DNA of 64,000 nucleotides. Source: Acinetobacter beijerinckii CIP 110307. Its GTDB lineage: Bacteria; Pseudomonadota; Gammaproteobacteria; Pseudomonadales; Moraxellaceae. Location: the NCBI RefSeq assembly GCF_000369005.1, contig NZ_KB849765.1, forward strand, positions 1,145,881 to 1,209,880, given 5' to 3'. This document shows positions 43,248 through 53,748 of the stretch, in pieces. Every line of letters starts with the position of its first letter. Position 1 is the first letter of the stretch. A program made the translations under genes and the position numbers. The notes below the pieces were generated by a model that saw only the letters and a program-made list of their open reading frames with translations, did not search any database and was not told the origin of the DNA.

Positions 43248-46200
43248 TTACTCGTTCCCTACGGTTGCTTTTTTCGGTGGACGACCACGAGGACGGCGAG
43301 GACGCGCTGATTTATCTTTATCAACTTCACCTTCTTCAGTCACAGCAACTTGCTCTTTTTTATCAGCAAGTTCAGGTGCCTTGGCAGTAACTTCTTCAGT
43401 TGCTTCTACGGCAGTAGTTTCATTTTCAGCAACTGGCTGTTGTTCTGAAATTTCAACTGCTGCAACCTCGGTAGCTGTTTCAACTGTTTCAACTGTTTCC
43501 GCAGTTTGAAGTTCTAAAGGCTGTTGTTCAGGTGCTGTAATTGTTACTTCTGCTTGAGTTGCAACAACTTCTTCAGACACTTTTACTTCTTCTTTCGATT
43601 CAGTATTTTCCACAGCAGGTGAACTTACATTAGACGCAATATGTGCTTCTTTTGCTTGTTCAGCCGCTAATTTCGCTAAACGGCGGCGTTCACGTGGATC
43701 ATTTGCTACACGAACTTGCGTGTCTACAGATGGTGTTAGAGCCAATACTGGAGCTGGTTCGACTTCTTCAGTAGGCTTTTGTGTTGGAAGTTCAACGTCA
43801 CGAGTAACAGGACGTTTTTCCTCAGTAACAGCAGTTTCAACTGTTAGAGTACTTACATACTGATCAACGAACTTTTGTAAAGCACGGTTGAATGTTGTAA
43901 TCAAGCCAAACTGCTCGATTAAAATCGTGCAATCTTCACCATATACATGACGAATTAAGCTACCCACAGTGTACTGTCCTAAGGTTGGAACTTGAGATGG
44001 TACAACTTTAGGTGTACTCGCTTTCTGCTGCGATTGAGCTTTACGTTGTTCGCGATGGCGTGAACGTGGGTCGTTACTAGCGCGTTTTGCTGGCGTAACT
44101 GCTGGTTCTGCTACCTCTGTCGTTTCGACTACAGCTTCCTGAACTGGAGCAGGGGTTTCAACTGTTTCGACAACTGTCGTCGGTGCAGTTTCAACTTTTG
44201 CAGTCGGCTCTGGCGATTGCTGTGCATTGAGCGCAACAATTTCGCTTTGTCCTTGATCAATGTTCACAATCAAGGCTGTGTTCATTGCTTCTGCACGAGG
44301 AGCTTCAATCACATCAACTTTAACTTGTTGAGGATTATTGACTACTGGAGCAGCGGTTGGAACTTCATTCAAAACGCTTTGGTCGCGATGACGATTTGGA
44401 CGATTTGAACGCTGTTGATTGTTGCGATCACGACGTGGCAATGGGTTTGAGTCATTACCATGTACAGCGACATCATTATGTTGCGGCTGATTTTGATGCT
44501 CTTGTGGTTGTTGGCGTTTTTGTTGACGCTTTAACTCACGTTGCTCTTGGCGTGATGGTTGTTCTTGACGTGAAGAAACTTGAGCAACTTCTTCATGTAC
44601 TTGGGCTTGTTGCTCATGTGCATGGACGTGTTGTTCACGTTGTTCTTTATGTTTACGTTTCTTCGGATTTTGAGATTGGTTTGGACGATGAGATTTTTCA
44701 TCTTTCTCAAATGTCTCTCTCGCTTCTTGCTTCACAGGTGCTTGTGACATATAAGCGTTATTAGCGGTTGGAGCGACAGTTTCAGTCGGCGCAACAGCAA
44801 CATTGACCTGACCAAATTGACCACGGCTCACTGCACCGTTATTAATCATTTGTTCAATTGATGCTGCGGCATTTTGAGCAGAACGTGATTGATCAATGGT
44901 TTGAGCTTGTTTTTGAACAAATAAGTTTTCTAACCAAGCGCACGGACTAGCAGACTTTTGTGTGGTCGCTTGAGTTTGCTTTGGTTGAGCAGCTTGTTGT
45001 GGCGCATTTTTCTTTTGCGCTGTGGCCGCATTATTTTGAGCAGGAGCAGCATGATGATGCTCTGCTTCTTCTAAATGCCAGTCAGAAGATTCATAACCTA
45101 ATTCTTTTTCACTTGAACGTGTTGCTTCAGTACGTTCGTAGCTTGATGGGGCAAAGCCATCTGGATTGAACTGAATTTGATAATGTGGTGTTTCTAAATG
45201 AGGGTGAGGTAATACCGTTACACGAACATTTGAAGTTTGTTCTAAATAAACCAAGCTATGGCGTTTTTCATTCAATAAGAAGGCTGCAATTTCAACAGGC
45301 ACTTCAACTTGAACTTCACCTTGGCGTTCACGTAAAGCAATTTCTTCGACCTTACGCATAATCGAAAGTGAAAGCGAACGTAAGTCACGTACCATACCTG
45401 TACCATGACAGCGTGGGCACACATAACCAGTCGCTTCTTCTAAAGAAGGACGTAAACGTTGACGGCTCATTTCCATAAGACCGAAACGTGAAAGCTGACC
45501 GAATTGAATACGTGCGCGATCGCTTTGCGTTGCTTCACGTAATTTTGCTTCAACCATACGCTGGTTGCGGTCTTTGGTCATGTCGATGAAATCGATAACA
45601 ACCAAACCACCGATATCACGTAGACGAAGTTGACGTGCAATTTCTTCAGCTGCTTCTAAGTTAGTATTGAGCGCTGTTTCTTCAACATCATGACCACGTG
45701 TTGATTTCGCAGAGTTAATATCGATTGATACCAACGCTTCAGTCTGGTCAATCACAATTGAACCGCCAGATGGAAGTTTCACTTCACGTTCGTAAGCCGT
45801 TTGAATTTGGCTTTCAATGCCAAAATGAGCAAACAGTGGCTCATTCAAGGTATACGTTTTTAATTTATCGAGCTGACGTGGCATGACCGCTTTCACGAAG
45901 TTATATGCTTCGTTGTATGCTTGTTCGCTATCAATCAGAATTTCTGCAACGTCATCACGTAAGTAATCACGAATTGCGCGAGTTACAACACCTGCTTCTT
46001 GATGAACCATCATTGGTGATGGACCAGAACTTGCTGAACCTTGAATTTGAGCCCAAAGATCGAGCAAATGTTGTAAGTCGAGTTGTAACTCTTCTTGGGT
46101 ACGTCCAATTCCCGCTGTACGCACGATTACGCTCATGCCACGCGGTAAATTCAAAGACGCTAAAATTTCTTTCAACTCTTCACGAACTGAACCTGAAATT

Positions 46201-46619
46201 TGACGGCTAATACCACCACCTTTCGGGTTATTTGGCATTAAAACTAAATAACGACCTGCAAGTGAGATAAATGTTGAAAGTGCAGCGCCTTTATTGCCAC
46301 GTTCTTCTTTTTCAACCTGAACTAATAATTCAGTGCCTTCAGTAATGAGTTCACGAATATTTGAGGTTTGACGAGGGTCTGCTTTGAAATACGAGTTTGC
46401 AATTTCTCGCATAGATAAAAAGCCTTGACGCTGTGCGCCATACTCAACGAAAACCGCTTCTAAAGACGGTTCAACGCGAGTGACATGACCTTTATAAATA
46501 TTTGATTTTTTTTGTTCACGAGTGCGGTTTTCTAAATCGAAATCGTAAAGACGACTACCAGTGATAAGTGCAACGCGAACTTCTTCGGCGTGGGTTGCAT
46601 TAATCAACATACGTTTCAT
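43248..46619 (-). CDS. rne: Ribonuclease E
   Basis: 1123-residue endoribonuclease and degradosome scaffold. The N-terminus [18 protein letters not shown] is standard, so start 46619 is chosen over 46649. S1 domain at ~35-120; catalytic Asp in [13 protein letters not shown] (~298) and [15 protein letters not shown] (~343); zinc-link CPRCHGTG (~399). The C-terminal ~600 residues are low-complexity: Gln/Arg/His-rich RNA-binding blocks (~600-720), then Val/Thr/Glu-rich repeats ([10 protein letters not shown]), a scaffold segment around [19 protein letters not shown], and a final AT-hook-like [10 protein letters not shown]. The leader is long and structured. Confidence 0.97.
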   Translation of the reverse strand: MKRMLINATHAEEVRVALITGSRLYDFDLENRTREQKKSNIYKGHVTRVEPSLEAVFVEYGAQRQGFLSMREIANSYFKADPRQTSNIRELITEGTELLVQVEKEERGNKGAALSTFISLAGRYLVLMPNNPKGGGISRQISGSVREELKEILASLNLPRGMSVIVRTAGIGRTQEELQLDLQHLLDLWAQIQGSASSGPSPMMVHQEAGVVTRAIRDYLRDDVAEILIDSEQAYNEAYNFVKAVMPRQLDKLKTYTLNEPLFAHFGIESQIQTAYEREVKLPSGGSIVIDQTEALVSIDINSAKSTRGHDVEETALNTNLEAAEEIARQLRLRDIGGLVVIDFIDMTKDRNQRMVEAKLREATQSDRARIQFGQLSRFGLMEMSRQRLRPSLEEATGYVCPRCHGTGMVRDLRSLSLSIMRKVEEIALRERQGEVQVEVPVEIAAFLLNEKRHSLVYLEQTSNVRVTVLPHPHLETPHYQIQFNPDGFAPSSYERTEATRSSEKELGYESSDWHLEEAEHHHAAPAQNNAATAQKKNAPQQAAQPKQTQATTQKSASPCAWLENLFVQKQAQTIDQSRSAQNAAASIEQMINNGAVSRGQFGQVNVAVAPTETVAPTANNAYMSQAPVKQEARETFEKDEKSHRPNQSQNPKKRKHKEQREQHVHAHEQQAQVHEEVAQVSSRQEQPSRQEQRELKRQQKRQQPQEHQNQPQHNDVAVHGNDSNPLPRRDRNNQQRSNRPNRHRDQSVLNEVPTAAPVVNNPQQVKVDVIEAPRAEAMNTALIVNIDQGQSEIVALNAQQSPEPTAKVETAPTTVVETVETPAPVQEAVVETTEVAEPAVTPAKRASNDPRSRHREQRKAQSQQKASTPKVVPSQVPTLGQYTVGSLIRHVYGEDCTILIEQFGLITTFNRALQKFVDQYVSTLTVETAVTEEKRPVTRDVELPTQKPTEEVEPAPVLALTPSVDTQVRVANDPRERRRLAKLAAEQAKEAHIASNVSSPAVENTESKEEVKVSEEVVATQAEVTITAPEQQPLELQTAETVETVETATEVAAVEISEQQPVAENETTAVEATEEVTAKAPELADKKEQVAVTEEGEVDKDKSARPRRPRGRPPKKATVGNE

Positions 46620-47408
46620 GGGTGTGACACCTAATAGTGATGCACACAAACAACAGGCTCACTCGGTTTGAGCAAACATCAACTTGGCGCGATCAAGATT
46701 CAGGAGCGACTTGATATATGAAGCTCTGAAACCACTGACTGTAATATCCAGCTTTGGGTTTTGATTCGGTTACTTCGATGTCAGCAACGCTGCTTTAATC
46801 TTAGGGCTTTAGATATTTCATCCATGGCATACATCTGTGAAATACCACAAGACCCGACATAATCAAAGTTTCCTGTACGCTTCACTGGCGGGTGAGCGGT
46901 GCATTGGATGGCGACTTTCACTGTCATTAAGCATTGAAGTCGATCCATCTGGAAGTCTTGATACGGAATTATCATCGTATCTGTGCTTAGCAGTTCCAAT
47001 GCATCAACGCTTTAGCCTGAATGCGACATCAGGGAGCAAATTGTCTGATGTGGATCAGTTTACGTTTAATAACCAACAAATTTGTTGGCGACATATTTTT
47101 TATGAACAAACTGTATGTGCTGATGCACAATTAAACGCAACAGTTTGTCATTTTGCCGATATAATAAGCCTTCGGCGTCGGCATAATTCTTTAGGACCTA
47201 TTCGAGCTATTGGTGAATATCTCATCGATCTGAAATTTTATCTAAATAAAATTTTTGATTTGAAATTCACTTACGAGGGTATCCGTGTGCTGAATATACC
47301 AAACCTTGTCGCATCTGCCTATGGGCTAAGTTTAGGTTTCTTGTGAAATAACTTAGCTAAATGATCAATTTTTAATCATATTTAGCAAATCTTGGATTAA
47401 TCGAGCGT
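46620..47408 (-). other. ~790-bp gap: likely rne leader and divergent promoter region
   Basis: No convincing gene. An open frame on the plus strand (46837-47346) lacks protein-like composition and family signs. Visible structures: a perfect 16-bp palindrome CCAACAAATTTGTTGG (47073-47088) and an inverted pair ACAAACTGT / ACAGTTTGT (47106-47148). In E. coli rne has a long autoregulatory 5' UTR; by analogy part of this region may be the rne leader. The right end must hold the rluC promoter. Confidence 0.6.
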
Positions 47409-48341
47409 ATGAATTCTACACAACAATGGCAAAGTGTCACTTGGTTTGACGTTGACGAACATCAAGAAGGGCAGCGAATCGATAATTTTTTATTTACCCG
47501 ATTAAAAGGTGTTCCAAAAAGTCGCATCTACCGTTTGATCCGTGAAGGTCAAGTACGAGTCAATAAAAAAAGGATAAAAGCAGAAACACGTTTGAGTATT
47601 GGTGATCAAATTCGAGTTGCACCTATTCGCTATGAACAAAAGGATGAAAGCGATGTTCCTGTTAGTGATGGTGTCGCACAAAGTCTACTCAGCCGTGTAG
47701 TCTATGAAGATGAAGGTTTATTGGTGATTAATAAACCTTCAGGTATCGCCGTGCATGGTGGTAGTGGTGTCGCTTATGGCTTGATTGAGGCTTTGCGTGC
47801 AGCCACAGGTAAAAAATATTTAGAATTGATTCATCGTATTGACCGAGATACTTCTGGTTTGGTCATGATCAGTAAAAAGCGTAGTACCTTAAAGTTGCTG
47901 CAAGACTTATTACGTGAGCACAAAATTCAAAAGACCTATGCTGCGATTGTCAAAGGGCAAGTCAGCCTAGATCAACAATTGATTGATGCACCGTTATTAC
48001 GTTATGAACTTGCCAATGGCGAGCGTCGTGTACGTGTGACCAAAGAGGGAAAACCAAGTAAAACTGACTGGAAAGTGGTAGAACGTTTTAAAACTGCAAC
48101 TTTAGTGCATGCTTCTCCGCTTTCGGGGCGTACTCATCAAATTCGTGTGCATGGTTTGAGTATTGGTCATCCTTTAATTGGTGATGATAAGTATGGTCAT
48201 AACACCGCATATGCTGGACCAGAAGCGCGACGCTTATGTTTACATGCAATGCGCCTCGAAATTCCGAATTATCCAATCATTGAAGCGCCTATGCCTGAAG
48301 ACATGCAACAAGTGATCGATCAGTTGAGAAAGAAAAAATGA
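47409..48341 (+). CDS. rluC: 23S rRNA pseudouridine synthase RluC
   Basis: 310 residues. An N-terminal S4 RNA-binding domain (RIDNFLFTRLKGVPKSRIYR, ~20-80) is followed by the catalytic block LIHRIDRDTSGLVMISK with catalytic Asp (~147) and RTHQIRVHGLSIGHPLIGD. RluC modifies 23S positions 955, 2504 and 2580. Opposite rne, as in many gammaproteobacteria. Overlaps the HAD gene by 4 bp. Confidence 0.95.
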   Translation: MNSTQQWQSVTWFDVDEHQEGQRIDNFLFTRLKGVPKSRIYRLIREGQVRVNKKRIKAETRLSIGDQIRVAPIRYEQKDESDVPVSDGVAQSLLSRVVYEDEGLLVINKPSGIAVHGGSGVAYGLIEALRAATGKKYLELIHRIDRDTSGLVMISKKRSTLKLLQDLLREHKIQKTYAAIVKGQVSLDQQLIDAPLLRYELANGERRVRVTKEGKPSKTDWKVVERFKTATLVHASPLSGRTHQIRVHGLSIGHPLIGDDKYGHNTAYAGPEARRLCLHAMRLEIPNYPIIEAPMPEDMQQVIDQLRKKK

Positions 48342-49012
48342 GTCAAAACATTGAGTTAGTCATCTTTGATTGGGATGGCACTTTATTCGATTCGGTTGGT
48401 CAAATCGTTGCAAGTCTGCAATATGCTGCACAGCAATTTGAGCAACCGCTAACATATGAAGCTGCCAAAAGTATTATCGGTTTAGGTTTGCCCGAAGTGA
48501 TGCAAATCTTATTTCCACAGGTACCGCATTTACAGCAAGAAATTTTGCAATGTTATGCTGACCACTATGTGGCTAACTCTAAAGGTGACGCTTGGTTTCA
48601 GGGTGTTGCAGAGCTTTTGGCTGACTTAAAGCAACAAGGATTAAAACTGGCTGTTGCAACAGGTAAAAGCCGAAAAGGGCTAGATCGTGTGTTAGCACAA
48701 ACTGAGAGTCATGATCTTTTTGATATTACTCGTGCTGCGAGCGAGACCAAGTCGAAGCCTGATCCACTGATGTTGCAAGAAATTCTCGCAGCGTTAAATG
48801 TTGCTGTCGAAAATGCAATTATGATTGGTGATACCAGTTATGATCTTGAGATGGCGCAGCATCTGAATATGTCACGGATTGGTGTGAGTTATGGCGTGCA
48901 TAGTATTGAGATTTTGCAGCAATACCAACCTTTAACTATTGCTGATAATGTGCAAGATTTACATGCGTATTTGCAAAATGTATTGAATGTCACAGCTTTA
49001 ACTGAAAGCTAA
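48338..49012 (+). CDS. HAD-family hydrolase (Gph/YjjG-like)
   Basis: 224 residues; motif I FDWDGTLFDS with nucleophile Asp ~10, motif II VATGK, motif III/IV MIGDTSYDLEMA. Phosphoglycolate phosphatase-like; the exact substrate is unknown. Translationally coupled to rluC (ATGA overlap). An imperfect hairpin GATGGAGTT..AGCTCCATC follows the stop at ~49040. Confidence 0.9.
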   Translation: MSQNIELVIFDWDGTLFDSVGQIVASLQYAAQQFEQPLTYEAAKSIIGLGLPEVMQILFPQVPHLQQEILQCYADHYVANSKGDAWFQGVAELLADLKQQGLKLAVATGKSRKGLDRVLAQTESHDLFDITRAASETKSKPDPLMLQEILAALNVAVENAIMIGDTSYDLEMAQHLNMSRIGVSYGVHSIEILQQYQPLTIADNVQDLHAYLQNVLNVTALTES

Positions 49013-49086
49013 TTGATCTATACGATGTAAATGACAATGATGGAGTTGCCAGCAGCTCCATCAGCAATAATAACAATAGGGATCGC

Positions 49087-49785
49087 ATGAGTCGCTCAAT
49101 CCGTTTACTGCATTTACTACAGCTTTTAAGAGAATACCGCTATCCAGTGACTGCCCAAGTGTTGGCCGAGCGTTTGCAAATCAGTCAACGCAGCGTATAC
49201 CGTGATATTGAAAGCTTACGTGATCAAGGAGTCAATATTGATGCCGCTGCGGGTTTAGGTTTTCAACTGAAAGAAAATTTTTTATTACCGCCGATGACAT
49301 TAAATGAAACCGAAATTGAAGCTATTTTTTTAGCTTTAAATTGGCTTAATGAGATTCCTGATCAAGCGTTAAAGTCGGCTTCAAGATCGGTACTTGCTAA
49401 ATTAAATGCGGTATTACCTGAGCATTGTCAGCATTTATTACAACAAACTACTTTAAGGTCAATGCAGACGTGGCTACCAGTCGATGAGCGATGGGTTGAA
49501 CAAGTTCGGGTGGCGATTCGTCAACAGGTCAAAATTGTGGTTGATTATGCTGATGAGCAGCAGCGAGTGAGTACAAGGGTTTTATGGCCTTTCGCTTTGG
49601 GCTATTTTAATGATCGTATTGTTTTAGCAGCATGGTGTGAATTACGTGATGGCTTTCGGCATTTTAGAATTGATCGAATTCAGCAACTGAGTTTAAGCCA
49701 AGAATTATATCCACATTTTAAACAGCAACTTTTTCAACAATGGTGGATCGAAGAAGTTTGTCGTTCGACTACTGACAAAAACTGA
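49087..49785 (+). CDS. YafY-type HTH/WYL transcriptional regulator
   Basis: 232 residues: an N-terminal DeoR-like winged helix (1-60, LLREYRYPVTAQVLAERLQISQRSVYRDI region), a middle helical part, and a WYL-related domain (~135-215: VVDYADEQQRVSTRVLWPFALGYF, then FRHFRIDRIQQL). The tryptophan of the WYL triad appears changed. It may regulate the GST gene 56 bp downstream; this is inference from position. Confidence 0.88.
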   Translation: MSRSIRLLHLLQLLREYRYPVTAQVLAERLQISQRSVYRDIESLRDQGVNIDAAAGLGFQLKENFLLPPMTLNETEIEAIFLALNWLNEIPDQALKSASRSVLAKLNAVLPEHCQHLLQQTTLRSMQTWLPVDERWVEQVRVAIRQQVKIVVDYADEQQRVSTRVLWPFALGYFNDRIVLAAWCELRDGFRHFRIDRIQQLSLSQELYPHFKQQLFQQWWIEEVCRSTTDKN

Positions 49786-49841
49786 CAATCATAAGTATTA
49801 AATTTAAATAAGACCAATAAACCAACAAGGAAATATCAAAA

Positions 49842-50456
49842 ATGGCTCTTAAACTTTATACCAATAGTTTTTCACGTGGCGTTGTTGTCGATTGGCTGTT
49901 AATCGAACTTGGCATTGAATGTGAACGCATTGAAGTGGCTTTTCAGACTGAAATGAAGACGGCTGAATATTTAAAAATGAATCCTTTTGGAAAAGTGCCT
50001 GTTTTAGTAGATGGTGATGTTGTGATCTACGAGTTAGGTGCTGTTTGTGCCTATCTTGCGGATAAATTTAGTGAAAAAGGTTTATCTCCGGCCTTTGATG
50101 ATCCGCAACGCGGGGTTTACTATAGATGGTTATTTTTCATTTCTGGTCCATGGGAAGCGGCAGCAACAGACCGTATGTTAGGTTTAACTGAAGTGACAGC
50201 AGAACAAAAAACTTCGATTGGCTATGGAGATTATGATGACGCGTATAATGCCTTTGTGCTTGGATTAAGTGAGGCAGCGCCTTATTTATGTGGTGAACAA
50301 TTTACTGCTGCGGATGTATTGGTCGCTGCCATGTTATTTTGGCAGTTGAAAATGGGTGAGGTACAGTCACATCCTGCAATTGAACGTTATTTACAAAATG
50401 TGAGTCAGCGTCCAAGCTATGCAAAGTTTGCTGAATTTTTTAGTCATGCGGGATAA
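49842..50456 (+). CDS. Glutathione S-transferase family protein
   Basis: 204 residues. Thioredoxin-like N-terminus with LYTNSFSRGVVVDWLLIE (Ser ~7 as possible catalytic residue) and the KVPVLVDGD cis-Pro loop; a helical C-terminal domain with FTAADVLVAAMLFW. Subclass uncertain. AAGGAAA ribosome site. Downstream terminator. Confidence 0.9.
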   Translation: MALKLYTNSFSRGVVVDWLLIELGIECERIEVAFQTEMKTAEYLKMNPFGKVPVLVDGDVVIYELGAVCAYLADKFSEKGLSPAFDDPQRGVYYRWLFFISGPWEAAATDRMLGLTEVTAEQKTSIGYGDYDDAYNAFVLGLSEAAPYLCGEQFTAADVLVAAMLFWQLKMGEVQSHPAIERYLQNVSQRPSYAKFAEFFSHAG

Positions 50457-50467
50457 AGAAGTATAGT

Positions 50468-50497
50468 AAAAAGCCGATTTGAATCGGCTTTTTTTAT
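50468..50497. terminator. Terminator between GST and LysR genes
   Basis: AAAAGCCGAT / ATCGGCTTTT, loop TTGA, T-run on the plus strand and A-run before it; serves converging genes. Confidence 0.9.
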
Positions 50498-51406
50498 TTA
50501 ACTGGCATAGAGTGCAAGTTGATCAAGTTCAAAGACTTGTCTAATTTCTTCTAAAAACTGTTCTGCGGCAGGGCTAGGCTCAGTTTTATGGAAACTCATG
50601 AACACGTCTAAACATGGTAGCGCATAGTCCAAAGGCCTAACAACAATTTGATCTGTGGCTAATGCCTGCATATAAGAGGGTAAAATTGCGCAACTTTGCC
50701 CTGTATGAACGGCATGAATACTGTCAGCAATACTATTGCTTTCAGTGATATTTTTAAATTGGAGCTTTTGTTGCCCGATATATTTAAAGATGGTTTGCGA
50801 TAGCGGCTGAGAAAGTTTATGAGACAGAATATTAAGCTCTAATCCATCTAGCTGTGCCACCTTAATTTCAGTTAATTTCGCCAAAGGATGTTGTTTCGGC
50901 AGCATAAAAACTAAAGGTTCTTTTAAGACTAGCTGGCTTGCAAAGTGATCATTTTGGAAGTCTTGATTAATAAAAATAATGTCTAAATCACCTTTCTTTA
51001 ATTCAGCAATTTGATCACTTTCTTTTAGATTAAATGTATTAATTTGAAGTTTGGGCGTTTTCACGCGTAGCCGCGGTAAAATATATGGAAATATTCTAAT
51101 TTCAGCTGAAGGCACAAAACCAATTCTCAAACATTGAACTTTCGCAGCAGCGACTTGTCGTGCCATCGTCACGGCTTTATCTGCTTGAGTTAAGGTTAAA
51201 CGAGCTTGTTCTAAAAAAACTTGACCTTCTTCTGTTAGCTCAACTTTTCGTTTGGTTCGATAAAATAATTGCACCCCAATATCATCTTCTAAATCTTTGA
51301 TTTGTTGGCTTAAAGAAGGTTGTGCGGTATGTAGTTTTAATGCAGCTTTGCTGAAACTCAGCTCTTCAGCAACCGTGATAAAGTAACGTAAATGTCGTAA
51401 TTCCAT
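50498..51406 (-). CDS. LysR-family transcriptional regulator (BenM/CatM-like)
   Basis: 302 residues: winged HTH (LRYFITVAEELSFSKAALKLHTAQPSLSQ region, 1-60), linker helix, and a periplasmic-binding-protein-like effector domain (~90-290, LRIGFVPSAEIRIFPYILP). Sequence style is that of the BenM/CatM/HcaR aromatic-acid regulators. A target operon is not obvious in the window. Confidence 0.9.
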   Translation of the reverse strand: MELRHLRYFITVAEELSFSKAALKLHTAQPSLSQQIKDLEDDIGVQLFYRTKRKVELTEEGQVFLEQARLTLTQADKAVTMARQVAAAKVQCLRIGFVPSAEIRIFPYILPRLRVKTPKLQINTFNLKESDQIAELKKGDLDIIFINQDFQNDHFASQLVLKEPLVFMLPKQHPLAKLTEIKVAQLDGLELNILSHKLSQPLSQTIFKYIGQQKLQFKNITESNSIADSIHAVHTGQSCAILPSYMQALATDQIVVRPLDYALPCLDVFMSFHKTEPSPAAEQFLEEIRQVFELDQLALYAS

Positions 51407-51789
51407 AAGACTGATCCAAGTATGTCTTACTATTGTTTTAGGCGTTTTGTGTTTTAGAAAGTAGTTCTAGTGGCGTATTATATATTAGCTGCTTTTATAA
51501 ACAATAAGACTCATTCTAAAATATAAAAAATGTATTAAAAAATGAAGACACTACTCAAGATTTTTAATTTTTTATAAACGAATAGAGCTTACAAAAAAAT
51601 TATATTGACTCAACTGGATAAAATCAGCATAACTAACAATCGAATACTTGAATGAGATTTGATGATACTGATCTCATGAAAGCTTTTAAAAAATCATACA
51701 AAAGATTGATTTGAAAAAAGTTACAGTAGAGGACTTATTGCGATCCTAAAGTCAACCTGATGTGATCAGACTCACCATAGAAGAAGTAC
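51407..51789. other. 383-bp AT-rich gap between divergent genes
   Basis: No gene seen. A sigma-70-like pair TTGACT (51605-51610) and CATAAC (51628-51633), 17 bp apart, faces the MBL gene; this is weak. LysR regulators often bind their own divergent upstream region, so an operator may be here. Confidence 0.45.
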
Positions 51790-52842
51790 ATGAAAGATAA
51801 GCCGACATTAACCTATCAATTGCCGACCCAATCTTGCTTGAGCCATACTTTTGGGAAGCCGCCTTTTCCACATGAGGCTTCTGATCATTGTGGTGTAGAC
51901 CGTTTTTATAATTCAGAAAGACGCTTAACTCCTTATGACCGTAAGGGCTTGTTAAAGTGGCTGGCTACACGTAAATCGTTTACATGGAAAGTTGATCAAA
52001 CTCATGAATCCAATTTACGTAATCAAATGCTTGAGTTACCACAAAATCGACCTCATGCTGATTTAAATAATTGGCAAATTTGGTTTGTTAGTCATGCAAC
52101 AGTACTCATTCAAATCGGTCCTTATAACTTTCTAACAGACCCTGTGTGGTGTGAATACGTCAGTCCGAAACATGGACAAGGTCCTCGACGTGTTTGTCCA
52201 GCAGGGATCGCATTAGAACACCTTCCAACCATTCATGCCGTGTTGCTCAGCCATAATCATTATGATCATATGGATTTAGCGACATTAGATTGGTTGCATG
52301 AGAAGTTTAAAATGCCGATCTATACGGGTTTAGGAAATGGCTACTATTTAGCTAAGCATTTGCATGTAATTGAAATGGATTGGTGGCAGGAAATTCCTTT
52401 TCATGATGAAATAAAAATTGCTTATACACCTGCGCAACATGCATCTGGTCGAGGAGTGAGAGATCAAAACCGAGCGCTATGGGGCGGGTTTTCCTTATTA
52501 GCCAAAACAGGACATTGTTTTTTTGCTGGTGATACGGGCTATGCAGGGCATTTCAAAAAAATTCATGAACGTTATGGTGATGCAAGGATTGCGCTGTTGC
52601 CTATTGGTGCTTATGAGCCGCGAATGTTGATGCGTTATGTACATATGAATCCTCAAGATGCCTTCCACGCGCATTTGGATTTACATGCGCATCGTTCTCT
52701 TGCAATTCATTATCGAACTTTTCAACTAACGGATGAAGATCGTGATGCACCAGAACATGAATTACAGCAAGCAATGAAGACATCTTCGAAATTAGTGAAC
52801 CCTTTTTATTGCATTCGTGAAGGACACTTTATTCGAGCATGA
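51790..52842 (+). CDS. MBL-fold hydrolase of the NAPE-PLD/UlaG-like family
   Basis: 350 residues. Metal ligands: LLSHNHYDHMDL (~153-163), AQHASGRG (~217), FAGDTGYAG (~240) and the final His in LAIHYRTFQL. An N-terminal extension (~90 residues, RFYNSERRLTPYDRKGLLKWL) is common in Acinetobacter homologues. Mammalian NAPE-PLD cleaves N-acyl phosphatidylethanolamine; the bacterial substrate is not known. It may be controlled by the divergent LysR gene. Confidence 0.87.
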   Translation: MKDKPTLTYQLPTQSCLSHTFGKPPFPHEASDHCGVDRFYNSERRLTPYDRKGLLKWLATRKSFTWKVDQTHESNLRNQMLELPQNRPHADLNNWQIWFVSHATVLIQIGPYNFLTDPVWCEYVSPKHGQGPRRVCPAGIALEHLPTIHAVLLSHNHYDHMDLATLDWLHEKFKMPIYTGLGNGYYLAKHLHVIEMDWWQEIPFHDEIKIAYTPAQHASGRGVRDQNRALWGGFSLLAKTGHCFFAGDTGYAGHFKKIHERYGDARIALLPIGAYEPRMLMRYVHMNPQDAFHAHLDLHAHRSLAIHYRTFQLTDEDRDAPEHELQQAMKTSSKLVNPFYCIREGHFIRA

Positions 52843-52887
52843 TGGTTCAGCCAAATGTTGATTTTTCATTGGAGCTGAGAGAAAAAT

Positions 52888-53319
52888 ATGATGTTAGATG
52901 ATGTGCATCCTGAAAACTATGCAGAGCTGCTTGTAGTTTGGGAGGATTCAGTTAGAGCCACTCATGATTTTATTACTGCGGAAGATATTGAATTCTTTAA
53001 ATCCATTATCATGGAACAGGCTTTTCCTGCTGTCACACTAAAATGTGTCAAAGATGATATAGGTGTAATTCTTGGCTTTGTCGGAGTTGCAGATCATAAA
53101 GTTGAGATGCTGTTTATCCAAAATGCTGCAAGAGGACAGGGAATTGGCAAACAGTTATTAGCTTATGCCGTGGAGCAACTCGGTGCGACAAAAGTGGATG
53201 TAAATGAGCAGAATCCACAGGCTGTTGGCTTTTATCAGCATTTGGGGTTTAAAGTAGAATCTCGTTCACCTTTGGATGATATGGGAAAACCTTTCCCAAT
53301 TTTGCATATGGGTTTGTAG
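52888..53319 (+). CDS. GNAT-family N-acetyltransferase
   Basis: 143 residues. The acetyl-CoA loop is ARGQGIGKQLLAYAVE (~80-95), followed by DVNEQNPQAVGFYQHLGFKVE, typical of GNAT enzymes (YjaB-like). Start ATG at 52888 or the next Met. GGAGCTGAGAG precedes it. Substrate unknown. Confidence 0.9.
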   Translation: MMLDDVHPENYAELLVVWEDSVRATHDFITAEDIEFFKSIIMEQAFPAVTLKCVKDDIGVILGFVGVADHKVEMLFIQNAARGQGIGKQLLAYAVEQLGATKVDVNEQNPQAVGFYQHLGFKVESRSPLDDMGKPFPILHMGL

Positions 53320-53331
53320 ATTGCATACTTT

Positions 53332-53748
53332 TTATTGCTGACAGGTATTTTTGGTATGGAGTAGCGAACTTATACACCATAAAGCAATTACAGATAGGCT
53401 ACCAAGAGCAATATTCATCACGACTGGATTAAAGGCTTGATAGATTTGATTGGGATAAATAAATATGACCAAAATAAATAACCCAATCAGACTTAGAATG
53501 TTAAGCCAATGCAAATATTTGTGTGTCATAAATAAAAAGAGGCTGCCAAAAATAATCTCCGCAATCCCTGAGAATGAAATGATCCATGAAATATAAGCCG
53601 TTGGAATCTGAAAAAATTGCCAAACATATTGTTCACCTTCAACTTGAAAAATAAATTTGGGAATTAAACCCTGATAAATCCATAGTAATGCAATGATCAG
53701 TTGGCTGAAATTTAAAATCTTTTGCAAAGTTTGAAGGGGATTATTCAT
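53332..53748 (-). CDS. DoxX-like small membrane protein
   Basis: 138 residues, four hydrophobic helices (~15-30, 47-70, 75-98 and 110-128): LIIALLWIYQGLIPKF, ISFSGIAEIIFGSLFLF. A DoxX-like (PF13781-type) family. It overlaps the DUF393 pseudogene by 4 bp, an arrangement of translational coupling. Role unknown; unrelated to hvfX apart from the fold. Confidence 0.8.
   Translation of the reverse strand: MNNPLQTLQKILNFSQLIIALLWIYQGLIPKFIFQVEGEQYVWQFFQIPTAYISWIISFSGIAEIIFGSLFLFMTHKYLHWLNILSLIGLFILVIFIYPNQIYQAFNPVVMNIALGSLSVIALWCISSLLHTKNTCQQ

Noticed and set aside
44357..44764. 135-codon antisense frame inside rne
   Set aside because: His/Val-rich shadow of the Gln/Arg-rich region of RNase E.
46837..47346. 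169-codon open frame opposite the rne leader
   Set aside because: No ribosome site, odd composition, no family resemblance, and it covers palindromes that fit a leader region.
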